Shown piece by piece: positions 17,811 through 26,933 of a stretch of DNA of 64,000 nucleotides (positions are counted from its first letter, which is position 1; every line of letters begins with the position of its first letter). The position numbers and the translations under genes are program-made. Source of the DNA: Bacteroidia bacterium (GTDB lineage Bacteria > Bacteroidota > Bacteroidia > M30B66). Where the stretch lies: assembly GCA_018401705.1 (NCBI GenBank), contig JAGYKL010000013.1, positions 1-64,000 of the forward strand. Direction: 5' to 3'. Below the pieces are notes generated by a model that made no database searches, was not told where the DNA came from, and was given only the letters and a program-made list of their open reading frames with translations.

Positions 17811-18629
17811 CTACATTAAGAAGGTTACTCCCACATTTGCAAATATCATGTGAGTGCGAGAGCTTTTTGGAAAAGCTTCAACATCCACATCATCTTCGTT
17901 GAAAGATTGTTCACTTTGGTTTGGAACAAATGCTGATGAATTCAACTCGATATTCCACTGCTCAATCTGGTCTCTATCGTAATAATTAACTTTACCCCCT
18001 AACATATAGTTAGCTCCTAAGTTCAGATATACAGAACTACCAAGTTTTGCCATAAATCCAACTCCTGCACCTAAACTCCATGTAATATCATTAGACTGTG
18101 TCTTTCTGAATATCCTGTTGTTTTCATCAGTATCAAAATAGCTTTCGGGAGATCTGTCATATAAAGTTGTGGAAGTCCAAAAATAATTGAAGCCTGCCAG
18201 CAAGTCCAAATAAGGTTTGAAATATTTGCTAGGACCTTGAACCCTCATCATTGCATGGCCATTTACAATTTGGTTGCTTATTTTAAATTCAAGAGGTATA
18301 ACTAATTGATCAATTAAGGTGTTTCCAACAGTAATATCTGCTGTCAAATTTCTGTTTACACTTCTCGAACCTGCCGATAGGTAAGTCAATCCGCCTCCAA
18401 ACGCAAATGGGTTTCTGGTGTAAGGCTGATGTAAGTAATTGAATGTAAGTCCAAAAGGAAGTGAAGATGTTGTTTCTGCAAAAGATTCCATTGGAATTCC
18501 CATGGTTAGTCCCAAATCAATAAAACTTTGTTGTTTGGGAGCAGGTGGCTTTTGGATTTGCGGTCTGGGCTGAGAAAACAGGGTAAATGGAACAGTTACA
18601 CTTAGGAGGGAAAGAAGTATTTTGCTCAT
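17811..18629 (-). CDS. outer-membrane beta-barrel protein
   Basis: 272 residues with a signal peptide (…FTLFS-Q), a proline-rich linker, then alternating amphipathic strands ending NVGVTFLM, the terminal-strand pattern of small Bacteroidota barrels. An acidic stretch (SFNEDDVDVEAF) sits in a likely loop near the end. No enzyme motif is visible. It is transcribed toward the membrane gene at 17367 and has its own -7 box. Confidence 0.78.
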   Translation of the reverse strand: MSKILLSLLSVTVPFTLFSQPRPQIQKPPAPKQQSFIDLGLTMGIPMESFAETTSSLPFGLTFNYLHQPYTRNPFAFGGGLTYLSAGSRSVNRNLTADITVGNTLIDQLVIPLEFKISNQIVNGHAMMRVQGPSKYFKPYLDLLAGFNYFWTSTTLYDRSPESYFDTDENNRIFRKTQSNDITWSLGAGVGFMAKLGSSVYLNLGANYMLGGKVNYYDRDQIEQWNIELNSSAFVPNQSEQSFNEDDVDVEAFPKSSRTHMIFANVGVTFLM

Positions 18630-18651
18630 GAAAATATGCTTATAGAATTTC

Positions 18652-18659
18652 CAAAATTA
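18652..18659 (-). promoter_or_regulatory. -7 box TAATTTTG
   Basis: Perfect TAnnTTTG giving a leader of about 17 bases for the outer-membrane protein gene. Confidence 0.45.
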
Positions 18660-18742
18660 AATTCAAAATCCATACCTTCTTTATTTTAATTGCAAGAGTT
18701 TCAAAAAGTTCTCTCTTTAGCTGATTATAATGCAAAATAAAT

Positions 18743-18773
18743 TTGGTTGTGAATATGATACTAAGTACTTTTG
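18743..18773 (+). promoter_or_regulatory. promoter of tRNA-Leu
   Basis: TTG at 18743-18745, a 20-base spacer, and a perfect TACTTTTG -7 box at 18766-18773, a complete Bacteroidota housekeeping promoter. The predicted start is ~15 bases before the mature tRNA. Confidence 0.7.
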
Positions 18774-18795
18774 CATCCCTTTAATTAAGGTCCAT

Positions 18796-18877
18796 GCGGA
18801 TGTGGCGTAATTGGTAGCCGCACCAGACTTAGGATCTGGCGCCGCGAGGCGTGTGGGTTCGAGTCCCTCCATCCGCA
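18796..18877 (+). tRNA. tRNA-Leu (anticodon UAG)
   Basis: 82 bases. The acceptor GCGGATG pairs perfectly with CATCCGC, with discriminator A. Anticodon stem CCAGA/TCTGG encloses loop CTTAGGA, so the anticodon (18830-18832) is UAG. The long variable arm (CGCC GCGA GGCG) is the class II feature expected of tRNA-Leu. The T stem has one T-T mismatch around the normal TTCGAGT loop. CCA is not encoded. It is followed at once by its own terminator. Confidence 0.97.
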
Positions 18878-18880
18878 CTA

Positions 18881-18906
18881 GCTTCTCCTTCGGGAGAAGC
18901 TTTTTT
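18881..18906 (+). terminator. intrinsic terminator after tRNA-Leu
   Basis: Perfect eight-pair stem GCTTCTCC/GGAGAAGC closed by a UUCG tetraloop and followed by six T residues. It separates the tRNA from the trigger factor gene. Confidence 0.92.
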
Positions 18907-18926
18907 ACTTAAAAATAAGTTCTGAT

Positions 18927-20294
18927 ATGAACGTTACTAAAGAGAATGTTGACGAGCTCAACGCAGTAGTCCGGATAGAATTTTCACCGGCAGATTACCA
19001 ACCGAAAATTAATGAACAACTTAAGGACTACGGTCGCAAAGTACAAATGCCCGGTTTTAGACCTGGAAAAGTGCCTGCGAGCATGGTTAAAAAAATGTAT
19101 GGTAAGTCAATTTTAGTTGACGAACTTAATAAGTTGACATCTGATACTCTTTTTAACTATATCAGAGAAAATCAATTAAATGTATTAGGTAATCCACTAC
19201 CTAAACCTGAAAATGATAATGCATTTGATTTGGATAATCCCGGTGAGATAAAATTAGCATTTGAACTAGGACTTGCACCAGAATTCGAACTTGATATTTC
19301 GACAAATCACAGATTCAATCTTTACACTCTAAAACTAGATGATGCTTATGTAAATGACATCATAGAGGATTATAAGTTAAGATTAGGTGAGCAAGAAGAA
19401 GTTGATAAAGCTGATGAAGAAAACGACTCGATTCATGGTGTTCTTACTGAATTAACTGAAGATGGCACTCCCAAAGAAGAAGGTCTGATTAAGCATGCTA
19501 CTTTCAGCATGAAAGATTTTAAAGAAGGTAATGGAGCAACTATTTTTAGTGGCATTGCTAAAGATGCAGTTATCGATCTTAACCTCAAGGAAGCAATTGT
19601 AAACCCTACTGTAATTGCTGCAATTCTTGGAGTTTCTAAAGATGAAGTAGATGGGATTTCTGATAAGTTTAGCTTTAAGGTAGAAAACATTAAAAGAACT
19701 ATTCCTTCTGAAGTTAACCAGGAATTCTTTGATAAATTATTAGGACCAGGTGCAATTTCATCTGAAGATGAGCTTCGCGAAAGGATTATTGAAGATGGTC
19801 AAAAGAGATATCGTAAAGACTCTGAGAATCGCCTCTTTAATGAAGTAGTAGAGCATTTGGTAAATAATACACGATTCGAATTACCTGACGAATTTCTTAA
19901 AAGATGGTTAGTTTCTCAGAATGAAGGAAAAGTTCAAGCTGACGATATTGAGCAGAATTATACTAACTACGCAAGGGGAATCAGATGGCAACTAATCGAA
20001 GGTAAAGTGATTCGCGATAACAATATCGCAATAACTAATGAGCAAGTTGTTGACTCTTTAACTGAAGATTTCCTTGCCTATATGGGAGCTCCTGGTACTC
20101 AGGATGAGGACTTGAGAGCTAGAGCTAAAGAGATTGCTCAAGGCATGCTCAAAAATGAGCAGGAAGTGAATAAAGTTTATGACAGACTTTATAATGAAGC
20201 AATGACAACTTTATTCCTTGCATCTTATGATGTTCAAACGGTTGAATTACCATTTGATAAGTGGGTTGAGCAACTAAATAAACCTATTAACTAG
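18927..20294 (+). CDS. tig: trigger factor, ribosome-associated chaperone
   Basis: Binds nascent chains at the ribosome exit tunnel. The N-terminal ribosome-docking signature is present as MPGFRPGKVPASMVKK (~35-50). The middle region, where other bacteria have an FKBP-type isomerase domain, is diverged, as is usual in Bacteroidota. The C-terminal helical arms run from about residue 260. 455 residues. Own terminator at 20318-20353. Confidence 0.95.
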   Translation: MNVTKENVDELNAVVRIEFSPADYQPKINEQLKDYGRKVQMPGFRPGKVPASMVKKMYGKSILVDELNKLTSDTLFNYIRENQLNVLGNPLPKPENDNAFDLDNPGEIKLAFELGLAPEFELDISTNHRFNLYTLKLDDAYVNDIIEDYKLRLGEQEEVDKADEENDSIHGVLTELTEDGTPKEEGLIKHATFSMKDFKEGNGATIFSGIAKDAVIDLNLKEAIVNPTVIAAILGVSKDEVDGISDKFSFKVENIKRTIPSEVNQEFFDKLLGPGAISSEDELRERIIEDGQKRYRKDSENRLFNEVVEHLVNNTRFELPDEFLKRWLVSQNEGKVQADDIEQNYTNYARGIRWQLIEGKVIRDNNIAITNEQVVDSLTEDFLAYMGAPGTQDEDLRARAKEIAQGMLKNEQEVNKVYDRLYNEAMTTLFLASYDVQTVELPFDKWVEQLNKPIN

Positions 20295-20317
20295 GTTTCA
20301 GGATAATTGAGTGTGTG

Positions 20318-20353
20318 AAGCGGTTTCGGTTTTTCCGGAGCCGCTTTCTTTTT
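20318..20353 (+). terminator. intrinsic terminator of tig
   Basis: AAGCGG.TTTCGG pairs with CCGGAG.CCGCTT around a T-rich loop, then CTTTTTG. It lies inside the upstream extension of the mscS-like frame, arguing against a start before 20392. Confidence 0.85.
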
Positions 20354-20391
20354 GTTGTTCGTATTATTGTGAGATATTAAATGTATTGAAG

Positions 20392-21258
20392 ATGAAAGAT
20401 GTAAATGAATTTCTGAATTATAAATTTTTTAGCATCGGAAAATTCACTTTAGATGTTTCCGATTTAGTGAAGGTCTTCATCATAATCTTCATAGTTAAAT
20501 TAATTCTTTGGATTGTTGCCGCTTATTTCAGAAGAAGAGTTAAGCATGATAAGATTGACAAAGGAAGTGCTTTTGCAATTCGACAAATTATTTCCTATTT
20601 CCTTTGGATTGCAGCTCTTCTATTATCACTTCAGGCTATCGGCCTAAATATTTCCCTTCTCTTGGCTGGATCAGCTGCCTTACTTGTGGGAGTTGGCTTA
20701 GGTGTACAGCAAACATTTAATGACTTTTTTTCAGGAATAATTCTGCTAATGGAAGGTTCAATTAAAGTTGATGACATTCTTGAATTTGACAATATGGTTT
20801 GTCGTGTACAAAGAATTGGAATAAGAACTTCACAAGTAGAAACAAGAGATCAAATTTCTGTAATAGTGCCTAATTCTAAATTTACTGGAGATAGCGTAAT
20901 TAATTGGACACATTCAAAAAAGGCGGCTAGATTTAATGTACAAGTCGGTGTGGATTATACTTCAGATGTAGATTTAGTAACTGAGATTTTAATCAAAGTA
21001 GCCGCAGAACATCCGCTTTTAATGAAGTATCCGCAACCTTTCGTAAGGTTGGAAGCTTTTGCAGATTCGTCTATTAATTTTGGGTTGTACTTCTGGACTG
21101 AATCTGTTTTCCAAGTTGAAATAACCAAGAGCGAATTAAGATATTCACTTATTAGGGCATTCAGAGAAAAGGGTATTAAAATTCCTTTTCCACAAAGAGA
21201 TTTACATATTCTTGATGTTCCTGCAAAATTTAATAGTTCAGGTTCTGAACTTTCTTGA
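20392..21258 (+). CDS. MscS-family mechanosensitive ion channel
   Basis: Small-conductance osmotic release channel in the inner membrane. The first helix lies near residues 18-45, and the pore helix reads LLAGSAALLVGVGLGVQQTF with its glycine/alanine packing. The conserved beta domain follows (VDDILEF, VIVPNSKF) and then the cytoplasmic alpha/beta domain. The ATG at 20392 is chosen because any earlier start would sit in the tig terminator. 288 residues, close to E. coli MscS. Confidence 0.92.
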   Translation: MKDVNEFLNYKFFSIGKFTLDVSDLVKVFIIIFIVKLILWIVAAYFRRRVKHDKIDKGSAFAIRQIISYFLWIAALLLSLQAIGLNISLLLAGSAALLVGVGLGVQQTFNDFFSGIILLMEGSIKVDDILEFDNMVCRVQRIGIRTSQVETRDQISVIVPNSKFTGDSVINWTHSKKAARFNVQVGVDYTSDVDLVTEILIKVAAEHPLLMKYPQPFVRLEAFADSSINFGLYFWTESVFQVEITKSELRYSLIRAFREKGIKIPFPQRDLHILDVPAKFNSSGSELS

Positions 21259-21293
21259 TTAAACTGAATAGCGTAAATCTGATAACTTACATC

Positions 21294-23228
21294 ATGAAAA
21301 AAATCTACCTCTTTGTATTGGTTTTGCTGCAGCTCAATTCGGTAAAAGCCCAAAATTTCGAATGGGCTTCCTCAGGAAGTAATATTTCTTCAGGCTATAT
21401 GCATAGCTGTGTCACAGTGGATGGTCGATTGATCGCTGGTGGTCAATACGAAGAGCCTAGTTTTTACCGTGGTGATGAAAATCCGGTTTTCTATTCCGCA
21501 TCCGGAAAAGAAGCAAAGCTCCCTTCGAGAAACGCTCAGTTGTTCGTGAATTGTTATGGTTCAGCAGGAGAAATTGAGTGGTCCATCAATTCACAATCGA
21601 TGATTGGATACGGTCGTTTAACCGGCGTTGCTTCCTGGCCTGACGGGACGGTAGTCATTGGTTTCAGAGCTCAATCATATCGAGGAAGTTTAACCATCGT
21701 TAATGATACCAGTTTCAAATATGAAAAACAGCAGTATGGTTGGAATGATTGTTCTGATTATGACTTGTTTGCAACTATAGACAAAATGGGGCAGGTGAAG
21801 CACGTGTATGCGGTCAAAGGCATTCCGCAGGATGATTATATTTCTATGGTTGGAACGCCCGATGGAGGCATTGCGATATGCCTGTCGGCCGTGAGTAAAG
21901 AAAAGGATAAAGACGGGCGGAGTAAATCAGTTGGCTACAACTACACATTTAAACTCAAACAGGATTTTTCAATTGCATGGTTGCACAAGACAGAAATGGT
22001 GAGTAAGAGTTGCTGCTCATTTCATATACCTTCCTGTAAATTGGCTGTAGGACAAGATGGAGACATTTATATTGGAGGAACAATTATAAACGCCATGCAC
22101 CTGGAAGGTACAAAATTGCGGAAGGCTCCGATTTTAGATGTTGTAACTCAATACAATCAGCCTTACGAGTGTTATGTTGCAAGGCTTTCATCAAAAGGAG
22201 TCCTAAAATGGGTGCGTTACTCTGAGGGCAAAAGCATCCTTCATGATATTAGTGTAGATAATGAACAGGTCATTATTGGTGGACGTATTCAACTTCAAAA
22301 AAAACTGTTCGGAACAGCAATAGATACTACCGACAAGAAGCAATCTTTTTTAGGCAGTTTTGATTTGTCGGGCAATACGAGGTGGATGAAAACCTTTAAT
22401 GGCGAGTATGTTAGCGCGGTTTCGCAGGATTCTGATGGAAACGTGTTTGCTGCATTCCGCAGTAAGCAAAGCAAAGGCATGAAGCCACTGAAGATAGATC
22501 GTGATACAATTCCGGATACTTATGAACGCGTTGTAGTGGCCAGTTTCGACGCTTCAGGCAAGTATCGATGGTATAAATACAGCGGAGCGATGCTTGCGGG
22601 TAGTGAACCTGTTGAGATTCATAATGACTTATGTGGAAACTTATATTTTACAGGTGAAATGTGGTATGCGTTACCTGTAAATATGGCTTTATTCGATGGC
22701 GCCATCGTAAAAGGAAAGGGCTATGGAGGAGCGCCAATTGCAGCAAGAATAAGGACTACTATTCCAGAACAATTAGTAGCGTTGAATTTAAGTTTATCAC
22801 AGTCAATTAAAATTCGATCTAAGGATAAGTCTGAGGAAAAAAATGAGAAAAAAAGAAAGGGTGAGAGCTCAACAAACTTTAATCAAGCATCAAGCAGCGC
22901 GGCTGCTGATACACTAAAAGGAAATATCCGAACCCCGGAGGGAAGTTGTTACCCGATTCCTTATCCATGGAAAATTAAAGTTTTTCCAAACCCAAGTAAA
23001 GGACCAATAACAATACAAGTTGATATTTCTTATACAGATCCGTCTGTTTCTTTAGAACTTTGGAGTGCTAAGGGGGACTTTCTACAGAATTTGATGCCAG
23101 CTTCTTATAAAGAATCAGGGAAATTTGAGCATGCTGTAGATCTTTCAAATTTGGCTGCAGGCCTCTATTTAATAGTGCTTAAGGGAAGTGTTTCTGCTGC
23201 AACTGAAAGACTTTTAATAACGAAGTAA
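21294..23228 (+). CDS. secreted T9SS protein with propeller-like repeats
   Basis: Starts with signal peptide MKKIYLFVLVLLQLNSVKA-Q. The earlier in-frame TTG at 21255 is not used, since the signal would be buried. The body repeats short beta units with G-[GN]-x-Y/F ends (VIGGRIQL, YIGGTII, YFTGEMW), as in SBBP-type propellers. A charged low-complexity linker (KSEEKNEKKRKGESS) precedes the T9SS type A sorting domain, IKVFPNPSKGPITIQ ... ERLLITK. Exported to the cell surface or medium. Function unknown. Confidence 0.8.
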   Translation: MKKIYLFVLVLLQLNSVKAQNFEWASSGSNISSGYMHSCVTVDGRLIAGGQYEEPSFYRGDENPVFYSASGKEAKLPSRNAQLFVNCYGSAGEIEWSINSQSMIGYGRLTGVASWPDGTVVIGFRAQSYRGSLTIVNDTSFKYEKQQYGWNDCSDYDLFATIDKMGQVKHVYAVKGIPQDDYISMVGTPDGGIAICLSAVSKEKDKDGRSKSVGYNYTFKLKQDFSIAWLHKTEMVSKSCCSFHIPSCKLAVGQDGDIYIGGTIINAMHLEGTKLRKAPILDVVTQYNQPYECYVARLSSKGVLKWVRYSEGKSILHDISVDNEQVIIGGRIQLQKKLFGTAIDTTDKKQSFLGSFDLSGNTRWMKTFNGEYVSAVSQDSDGNVFAAFRSKQSKGMKPLKIDRDTIPDTYERVVVASFDASGKYRWYKYSGAMLAGSEPVEIHNDLCGNLYFTGEMWYALPVNMALFDGAIVKGKGYGGAPIAARIRTTIPEQLVALNLSLSQSIKIRSKDKSEEKNEKKRKGESSTNFNQASSSAAADTLKGNIRTPEGSCYPIPYPWKIKVFPNPSKGPITIQVDISYTDPSVSLELWSAKGDFLQNLMPASYKESGKFEHAVDLSNLAAGLYLIVLKGSVSAATERLLITK

Positions 23229-23303
23229 TTCTTCGTTAATTAACATTGTCAAAGAACAGAAGTGTATTTCTTGCATTTGAATGACTAGTGCTATGGTGTA
23301 AAA

Positions 23304-24233
23304 CTAAGATTTATTGAATCGCAGATTTGATAAACTACTTAGAATATGGTTGTTGTCTATTATTAAGCCAGATGCACTCATTCCGATAAAAACCATGCTG
23401 CTCAGCATTTGAATAATTAATAATTCAACAGCGATATTCTGAAAGCATAAATTCTGCCAGGCAGGAATTAATAAAATGCTAAGATTAAATAATGAAATTA
23501 TTGTGAATTGAGCATTAATTATGGATTTAGACAGCTTAATTTTTGAAGCTGAATTGATCTTGATTTGTTCATTAAAATTCTTGATACTTTGCATTTCAAC
23601 ATTTGTAACGTACATTCTCTCTAATGCGATGTTAAATAGTAATGTGAAGCTTAATATTATAAAAAGTAAAATAAAACTCGTGCTTAAATGTGGTATTGAT
23701 TCATTAACAACTGAAATAGCCAATAAAGTTCCAGCATTAAAATAAATAAAGGCAAAATATATAATTCTGGAAATTGAGAATTCGCTAATCCCAACATGAG
23801 AAAGTTTCTCACTTTTTCTAAATACCTTAGTATTAAAAAGAGCTAAAGTGATAAATATTAATAGAATAAAAGTAAATATTGCCGAGAATCTTAGCTTTTC
23901 AGCTCTCTTATATTCCTCATAGGTAATGTCATCATTTACTGTTAAAGGCATTGGTAATGCCAACACAAGGGTGTCATCGTAAATTTCTTGCATTATTTCA
24001 GTTTCTCTTTTGTAAGAGTCTCTCATTATTTCTGAAATTGCCGGCAAAGTGCTATTTGCTTTCTCTGACTTTGAAGGATCAACAGATCCTAAAGCAACCA
24101 GGTCAATTGTGATTTTCTTGCCTTTAGAATTTGCTTGATTGTTTAATTCATCAAATGTCATTGAATTAGCTGAAACGCTAAATAGTGAAAATAATACATT
24201 CAATAAAACGATGGTAGTGAGGCTGGTTTTCAT
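23304..24233 (-). CDS. unknown membrane protein, paralogue A (IDLVALG family)
   Basis: I do not recognise the family. It has a signal-like N-terminus (1-22) and an extracytoplasmic stretch with IDLVALG (43-49), SEIMRDSYKR (67-76) and DITYEEY (102-108). About five transmembrane helices follow (116-134, 147-176, 184-203, 239-258, 266-291). The same three motifs and layout occur in the protein at 25911-26819, so the two are clear paralogues. Both have the same promoter architecture and an upstream ACGTG-type site. With signal peptide plus helices it should sit in the inner membrane. The nearby kinase/regulator pair suggests a signalling or stress role, which is inference only. Confidence 0.75.
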   Translation of the reverse strand: MKTSLTTIVLLNVLFSLFSVSANSMTFDELNNQANSKGKKITIDLVALGSVDPSKSEKANSTLPAISEIMRDSYKRETEIMQEIYDDTLVLALPMPLTVNDDITYEEYKRAEKLRFSAIFTFILLIFITLALFNTKVFRKSEKLSHVGISEFSISRIIYFAFIYFNAGTLLAISVVNESIPHLSTSFILLFIILSFTLLFNIALERMYVTNVEMQSIKNFNEQIKINSASKIKLSKSIINAQFTIISLFNLSILLIPAWQNLCFQNIAVELLIIQMLSSMVFIGMSASGLIIDNNHILSSLSNLRFNKS

Positions 24234-24273
24234 AATGGCTGATTTATTTAGCTGTTATATTAATTTCTTATGC

Positions 24274-24306
24274 CAAAGGTGCCATAAAGCAAAGAGCCAA
24301 AACAGG
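24274..24306 (-). promoter_or_regulatory. promoter of paralogue A
   Basis: Minus strand: CCTGTT (24301-24306), 19-base spacer, CACCTTTG (24274-24281, seven of eight to TAnnTTTG). Paralogue B has exactly the same two elements at the same spacing. Confidence 0.6.
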
Positions 24307-24349
24307 TTGTAAAGTGCAGTTAGATTCAGTATTAAGCCCATTTTACTAA

Positions 24350-24366
24350 GGGTGTTTTACACGTAA
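24350..24366 (-). promoter_or_regulatory. ACGTG-type operator candidate upstream of paralogue A
   Basis: Minus strand TTACGTGTAAAACACCC: half-site ACGTG, five bases, CACCC. The core TACGTGTAAAACACCC recurs exactly at 44055-44070. It lies 52 bases upstream of the CCTGTT element, one base different from paralogue B. Confidence 0.5.
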
Positions 24367-24472
24367 TAGAAAATGGTAATTATGCATTTATTAAATAACA
24401 GGCTTACGCACAGTGCTCTACAATGCCTTTTCGGGATAGACTTACTCAATCTTGTATCGTTTTTAGAATAGT

Positions 24473-24525
24473 TAAAAACAAGAAACCCCGGAAAGATGAG
24501 GAGGTCATTCATCTTATCCAGGGTT
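24473..24525 (-). terminator. intrinsic terminator, probably of paralogue B
   Basis: Minus strand: AACCCTGGATAAGATGA pairs, with small bulges, with TCATCTTTCCGGGGTT, followed by TCTTGTTTTT. If the IS at 24559-25894 is removed, this hairpin falls ~50 bases after the stop of the gene at 25911-26819, the usual place for its terminator. Confidence 0.65.
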
Positions 24526-24558
24526 AGCCTACTACAACTTCATCATTTATTCACACCT

Positions 24559-24579
24559 TCACACCTATTCAAGACGTTT
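24559..24579 (+). repeat. left terminal inverted repeat of the IS
   Basis: TCACACCTATTCAAGACGTT(T): matches the complement of the right end except at two positions. Confidence 0.85.
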
Positions 24580-24679
24580 AGATATTGAAAATAGTTTTAT
24601 TTGATGGTGTTTGCTCATCAAAATAACAGTTATTAAAATTAACTTTGTTGAAAAGCGAGAGCTGAGTTTCAGTTTTTAA

Positions 24680-25825
24680 TTTCTTTATCATCTAAAAAGG
24701 GTTCATTTGTTTCATTTTGAGGTCAATTTCACGAAATAGATTCAACTGGAATGTTACAACAGTTTGAGAGGTGCCATTTGTGTTCTGCCACTCTTTGAAG
24801 CGTCTTTAAAAGCAGTATGTGATTAGTGCTGGTCCAAATCTGTATCATCACCGCATTGATGCTTGTTCCTATGTAGAATGACTTGATTTTTAGGTGAGTT
24901 TGATTTCTTTAAAGAATGAATCTATATGTTCCATCGGCGTTTGTATAGTTCTGATATCGTTACGCGTCCAAGTGCAAAACGGTTTGTTAGTAGTTCAAGG
25001 TAATTTGCTGTTGTTCATCCCGTCCTGAACTATCTGAGCTTATTTGATATTTTGCCTTTGATGGACGCTAAACTTAAACCCTACAGTCATATTGCAGATC
25101 TGGATTTGGTTATATCGGATGGCTTCTTTTAGTTCTTCATCAAGGTCAAGTTTAATGTTCTCCTTGCCTCGTATAACGAAGAAAAACACCGCTCCATCTG
25201 TAAAGATCCGTTCAATTAAAATCAACGTAAGCCTCGGTCAGCTTAACGACAATAATGCTTCCGCTGGAAATTCAATATCATGAGCAGCAACTACATCATG
25301 CTTTTGCCATCGCTTAAATCAGCAAAACAGTGCATCCACAAAATCAAGTACTGTATGAAGTTTTATTGCTCCTTCTTTTCCGAAATAAAGCCCAATCGAA
25401 CACTCTAAGACATAGGTCAATCGTAGTTGAATCAAGAAGATGATTTTACGTTTAGGTGAAAGCTTCCGTTTGTTTTAAGGTTTCAAAATTGTCTGTACAA
25501 ACTAAAATACACGTTTGAAAGATTCCAGCTATGATGCTGATGGCTGGTATACAATGACATCGTCACATTAGAGACTTCTGTGTGATTAACGCCAGTAGCT
25601 GAGCATACCACATTACAAACATCATTGAGACTATTGGACTTTTTAAAACTGACAAAACACCATGGTCACAAAGTGAGACCAAGCATCATTGCCCTTGCTA
25701 TGCTTATTGGACTCAAACTTTTCTGCAAGTTTATTAAAAGAATTTCTATTGATTTTTTGGAATATCTGAGCAAATAATGTGATCTTCATGCCGGAGTTGG
25801 TTTTTGTTTTTGTGTGGTAACTCAA
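24680..25825 (-). pseudogene. IS4-family transposase remnant
   Basis: Many stops and frameshifts, but the family is readable in pieces. From ~25780 down there is a DUF4372-like N-terminus (LFAQIFQKINRNSFNKLAE, then DAWSHFVTMVFCQF). Around 25420 comes TTIDLC with the first catalytic Asp, at ~25240 the remnant of VVDRGY, and at ~25100 FFVIRGKENIKLDL. At ~24930 ELYKRRWNI is followed, one frame away, by SFFKEIK, the Y-(2)-R-(3)-E-(6)-K signature of IS4 transposases. It cannot be functional. Confidence 0.85.
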
Positions 25826-25873
25826 ACATACCAGATTTAATCTGGACCAACTCTTATTTTTTACTCTAATTTA

Positions 25874-25894
25874 AAACGTCTTGGACAGGTGTGA
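25874..25894 (-). repeat. right terminal inverted repeat of the IS
   Basis: Reads TCACACCTGTCCAAGACGTT(T) on the minus strand, 19 of 21 identical to the left end. Confidence 0.85.
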
Positions 25895-25910
25895 TATAAT
25901 TTAGATTTAA

Positions 25911-26819
25911 TTAATAATTGTTTTGATGTTTAAACTCTTGTCTTGAGAAAAATGCGGGTAAGAGATTTATCTCTAGTGAATAAGTAAGTAGGAGTATTAA
26001 ACTGCTAATCAATTGAATTGCAATTTGTTCATCAAATACCTTAAGCATTTGCATTTCACTCCAAGTAGGTACCATGAATACAGTCATATTGATTAATGAG
26101 ACTATTGGATATTGAATGTATTTGAGAATTTTATTATTTGAGATATTGGTTTGACTCAAGTGCATTCCTTCCTTTTTAGATTTGATGGAAATAAAATGGT
26201 TATCACCGTTATCATGCTTCTCAAGAAAGACATTAATCATGTATGTTAAAATGATGATTCCTAGTAGAACTATAGAGTTTAATGATAAACCAGGGAGATT
26301 ATGATTAACAATTAGACTGGAAATCAATGTTCCTATGAATAGGAAAACGGACACATATAGCACAATTCGTGAGATTGATAATTTAGCTGAATTATCGCTT
26401 TGTACTTTATTCGATTTCTTGAATAGGCTGCTATCATAAAGAGCAAGTAAACTGAAGATTAGTAGCAAGAGACAAAAAATTCCACAGAATTTTTTTCTTT
26501 GATTTGCTTGATATTCCTCATAAGTGATATCATTTGATGTTGTATTGACAGAAGCATTGCTCTCTTCGATTGATTCTGAAGTATTATCTGTAATTCTAAC
26601 ATATGTATCTCTCATCAGTTCAGAAACTGAAGGGCTGTTTGCTGCACTTTTGTCTAAGGAAAGGGGCAAAGCTCCAAGCGCAACTAAATCGATTGCAATA
26701 TTATGAGAATCGCTATCCAGGTTTTGCTTTAGTTGCGTGATACCTTTAACATTTAAACTGCTTATCGTCAGACTTAGTAGAATAACTAAAATGATGTTGT
26801 TGGTTAGATATGTTTTCAT
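25911..26819 (-). CDS. unknown membrane protein, paralogue B (IDLVALG family)
   Basis: 302 residues, unrecognised family. It shares with the 23304-24233 product the signal-like N-terminus, IDLVALG, SELMRDTYVR, NDITYEEY, an LFKKSNK loop after the first helix, and SISRI before the second. About five transmembrane helices. The extracytoplasmic part is Ser/Asn-rich between the MRDTY and DITYEEY motifs. It lies just downstream of the kinase/regulator operon and has its own promoter and ACGTG-type palindrome. Its natural 3' flank was interrupted by the IS. Confidence 0.75.
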   Translation of the reverse strand: MKTYLTNNIILVILLSLTISSLNVKGITQLKQNLDSDSHNIAIDLVALGALPLSLDKSAANSPSVSELMRDTYVRITDNTSESIEESNASVNTTSNDITYEEYQANQRKKFCGIFCLLLLIFSLLALYDSSLFKKSNKVQSDNSAKLSISRIVLYVSVFLFIGTLISSLIVNHNLPGLSLNSIVLLGIIILTYMINVFLEKHDNGDNHFISIKSKKEGMHLSQTNISNNKILKYIQYPIVSLINMTVFMVPTWSEMQMLKVFDEQIAIQLISSLILLLTYSLEINLLPAFFSRQEFKHQNNY

Positions 26820-26858
26820 GGCTATTTATTTGAAGATTATGTTTTGAATTTCTTTCTT

Positions 26859-26891
26859 CAAAGGTGAGCCATGTGGACTACCTACAACAGG
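26859..26891 (-). promoter_or_regulatory. promoter of paralogue B
   Basis: Minus strand CCTGTT (26886-26891), 19-base spacer, CACCTTTG (26859-26866). Identical elements and spacing to paralogue A. Confidence 0.6.
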
Positions 26892-26933
26892 TTATAAAAT
26901 GTAATTGGGGGGTATGAAAAGAATCAAATTGAA

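Larger units (their letters stand above)
24559..25894 (-). mobile_element. decayed IS4-family insertion sequence
   Basis: 1336 bases bounded by imperfect terminal inverted repeats of 21 bases (two mismatches). The minus strand carries a broken IS4-type transposase. No target-site duplication is visible at the present borders, and the left border has an extra TCACACCT. It sits between the stop of one unknown membrane-protein gene and its probable terminator. Confidence 0.85.

Noticed and set aside
20311-20391. N-terminal extension of the MscS protein
   Set aside because: It runs through the tig terminator hairpin and encodes a cysteine-rich non-membrane stretch; the ATG at 20392 fits the family.
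24547-24558. Target-site duplication of the IS
   Set aside because: Flanks (…TTCACACCT and TATAATTT) do not match; only a repeat of the IS tip is seen on the left.
25040-25225. 61-codon frame with FFVIRGKENIKLDL
   Set aside because: Not an independent gene; it is a surviving piece of the decayed IS4 transposase.
26524-26706. 60-codon frame antisense to paralogue B
   Set aside because: Short, no ribosome-binding context, and mirrors the coding strand.
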